Assembly (NCBI GenBank): GCA_002381225.1
Contig: DFSS01000053.1
Location: forward strand, 836-7,506
DNA length: 6,671 bases
From: Flavobacteriales bacterium UBA3431
Lineage (GTDB): Bacteria > Bacteroidota > Bacteroidia > Flavobacteriales > Schleiferiaceae
Reading direction: 5' to 3'
Each line of letters opens with the position of its first letter. Within the stretch, counting starts at the first letter, position 1. Under the pieces are notes generated by a model, which worked only from the letters and a program-made list of their open reading frames with translations, had not been told where the DNA came from and did not search any database. The translations under genes and the position numbers were made by a program. Of this stretch, positions 5,806-6,671 are shown in pieces.

Positions 5806-6671
5806 ATGTCCTTCCCCTCGGTCAACCCTACTACTACTGCTGCATGGAAAGCCTTAGAAGCCCATGCCGTCGAAGCCAAAAATTGGCACTTGCGCGACCT
5901 CCTTTCCGCAGAAGCCGACCGCTTTGAACGCATGCATGTTCGCGTAGAGGATTTGCTGCTCTTTGACTACGCGAAGCACCGCGTGAGCGAGACGACCTTG
6001 GGCCTTTTGGAGCAGCTTTTTGCTGAATGTGGCGCCCCAGAAGCCCTCCACGCCCAGCTCTCTGGGGAGGCCATCAACCAAACAGAAAACCGCGCGGTCC
6101 TGCATAGCGCCCTGCGCGACCCCCGCACCGAAGCCCTCCTCGTCAACGGTGAGGACGCCCGTGCCTTGGCGAAAGGGGAACGCGATCGCATGTTTGCCTT
6201 TGCCGAAGCTATCCGCGACGGCCGCAAAAAGTCCTTCACCGGCAAGAAATTTACCCACGTCGTGAACATCGGCATCGGCGGTTCCGACTTAGGGCCCCGC
6301 ATGGCTGTTGAAGCACTGAAGCCCTTCAGCAATCGCGGCATCCAAATGCACTTCGTGGCGAATGTGGACGGTTCGGACCTTCACGAATGCCTCCTCCAAG
6401 TCGACCCCGAGCGCACCCTCTTCATCGTCGCCTCCAAGACCTTCACCACGCAGGAAACCATGGCCAATGCGGAAGCTGCGCGTACCTGGCTCATCCAACA
6501 ATTGGGTGACGCCGCCTGTACGCAAAAGCAGTTTGTGGCCCTCAGCACCAACCTGGAAAAGGTCAAAGCCTTCGGCATTTCTGAAAAAAACACCTTTGGC
6601 TTCTGGGATTGGGTTGGCGGTCGCTATTCCGTGTGGAGCGCCATCGGCATGCCTTTGTGCATTGCCATTGG
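5806..6671 (+). CDS. pgi: Glucose-6-phosphate isomerase, N-terminal part (cut by window edge)
   Basis: The reading frame opens at ATG 5806, four bases after the preceding stop, and runs without a stop to the window edge, giving 288 complete codons, roughly half of the usual 540-550 aa. The enzyme interconverts glucose 6-phosphate and fructose 6-phosphate in glycolysis and gluconeogenesis. Visible family motifs are NQTENRAVLHSALR (91-104), the phosphate-binding GIGGSDLGP (156-164), NVDGSDLHE (186-194), SKTFTTQET (210-218) and the PGI signature DWVGGRYSVWSAIG (268-281) with catalytic Arg273. Nothing in the visible half suggests damage. No ribosome binding site is evident, so translation may be coupled to the gene before it. 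Start choice is supported by spacing and by the alignable N-terminus. Confidence 0.95.
   Translation, partial: MSFPSVNPTTTAAWKALEAHAVEAKNWHLRDLLSAEADRFERMHVRVEDLLLFDYAKHRVSETTLGLLEQLFAECGAPEALHAQLSGEAINQTENRAVLHSALRDPRTEALLVNGEDARALAKGERDRMFAFAEAIRDGRKKSFTGKKFTHVVNIGIGGSDLGPRMAVEALKPFSNRGIQMHFVANVDGSDLHECLLQVDPERTLFIVASKTFTTQETMANAEAARTWLIQQLGDAACTQKQFVALSTNLEKVKAFGISEKNTFGFWDWVGGRYSVWSAIGMPLCIAI

Overview
The window looks like an ordinary housekeeping segment of a Bacteroidota chromosome, probably from the Flavobacteriales side of the phylum. Four things point there: a signal peptidase I with a multi-helix N-terminus and large insertions; an Nfu protein joining an Nfu N-terminal domain to a NifU-like CxxC domain; exact TAnnTTTG promoter elements; and start codons without clear Shine-Dalgarno sequences. 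By eye the DNA is fairly GC-rich for that group, so I do not name a genus.

Layout: two gene sets diverge from a promoter region at about 4529-4652. Leftward (minus strand) run lepB (signal peptidase I, 2915-4528), a secreted protein of unknown function (1827-2915, sharing one base with the lepB stop codon) and the beta (carboxyltransferase) subunit of a methylcrotonyl-CoA-type acyl-CoA carboxylase (194-1807, after a 19-base gap). Rightward (plus strand) run an Nfu-type iron-sulfur carrier (4653-5255), a gamma-class carbonic anhydrase family protein (5268-5801, 12-base gap) and the first half of glucose-6-phosphate isomerase, pgi (from 5806, 4-base gap), which is cut by the window edge. The tight spacing suggests two operons.

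Positions 1-193, downstream of the carboxylase gene, hold no gene I can support. They contain two inverted repeats close behind the stop codon, which may mark the transcript end.

The gene products do not form one obvious pathway: protein export, acyl-CoA (probably leucine) catabolism, Fe-S cluster delivery, a left-handed beta-helix hydratase-like protein and glycolysis. I found no mobile element, CRISPR array, tRNA, rRNA, phage gene or defence system, and no convincing new system. The points most worth a second look are the uncharacterised exported protein coupled to lepB, the compact divergent promoter region with a possibly near-leaderless nfu transcript, and the repeats after the carboxylase gene.
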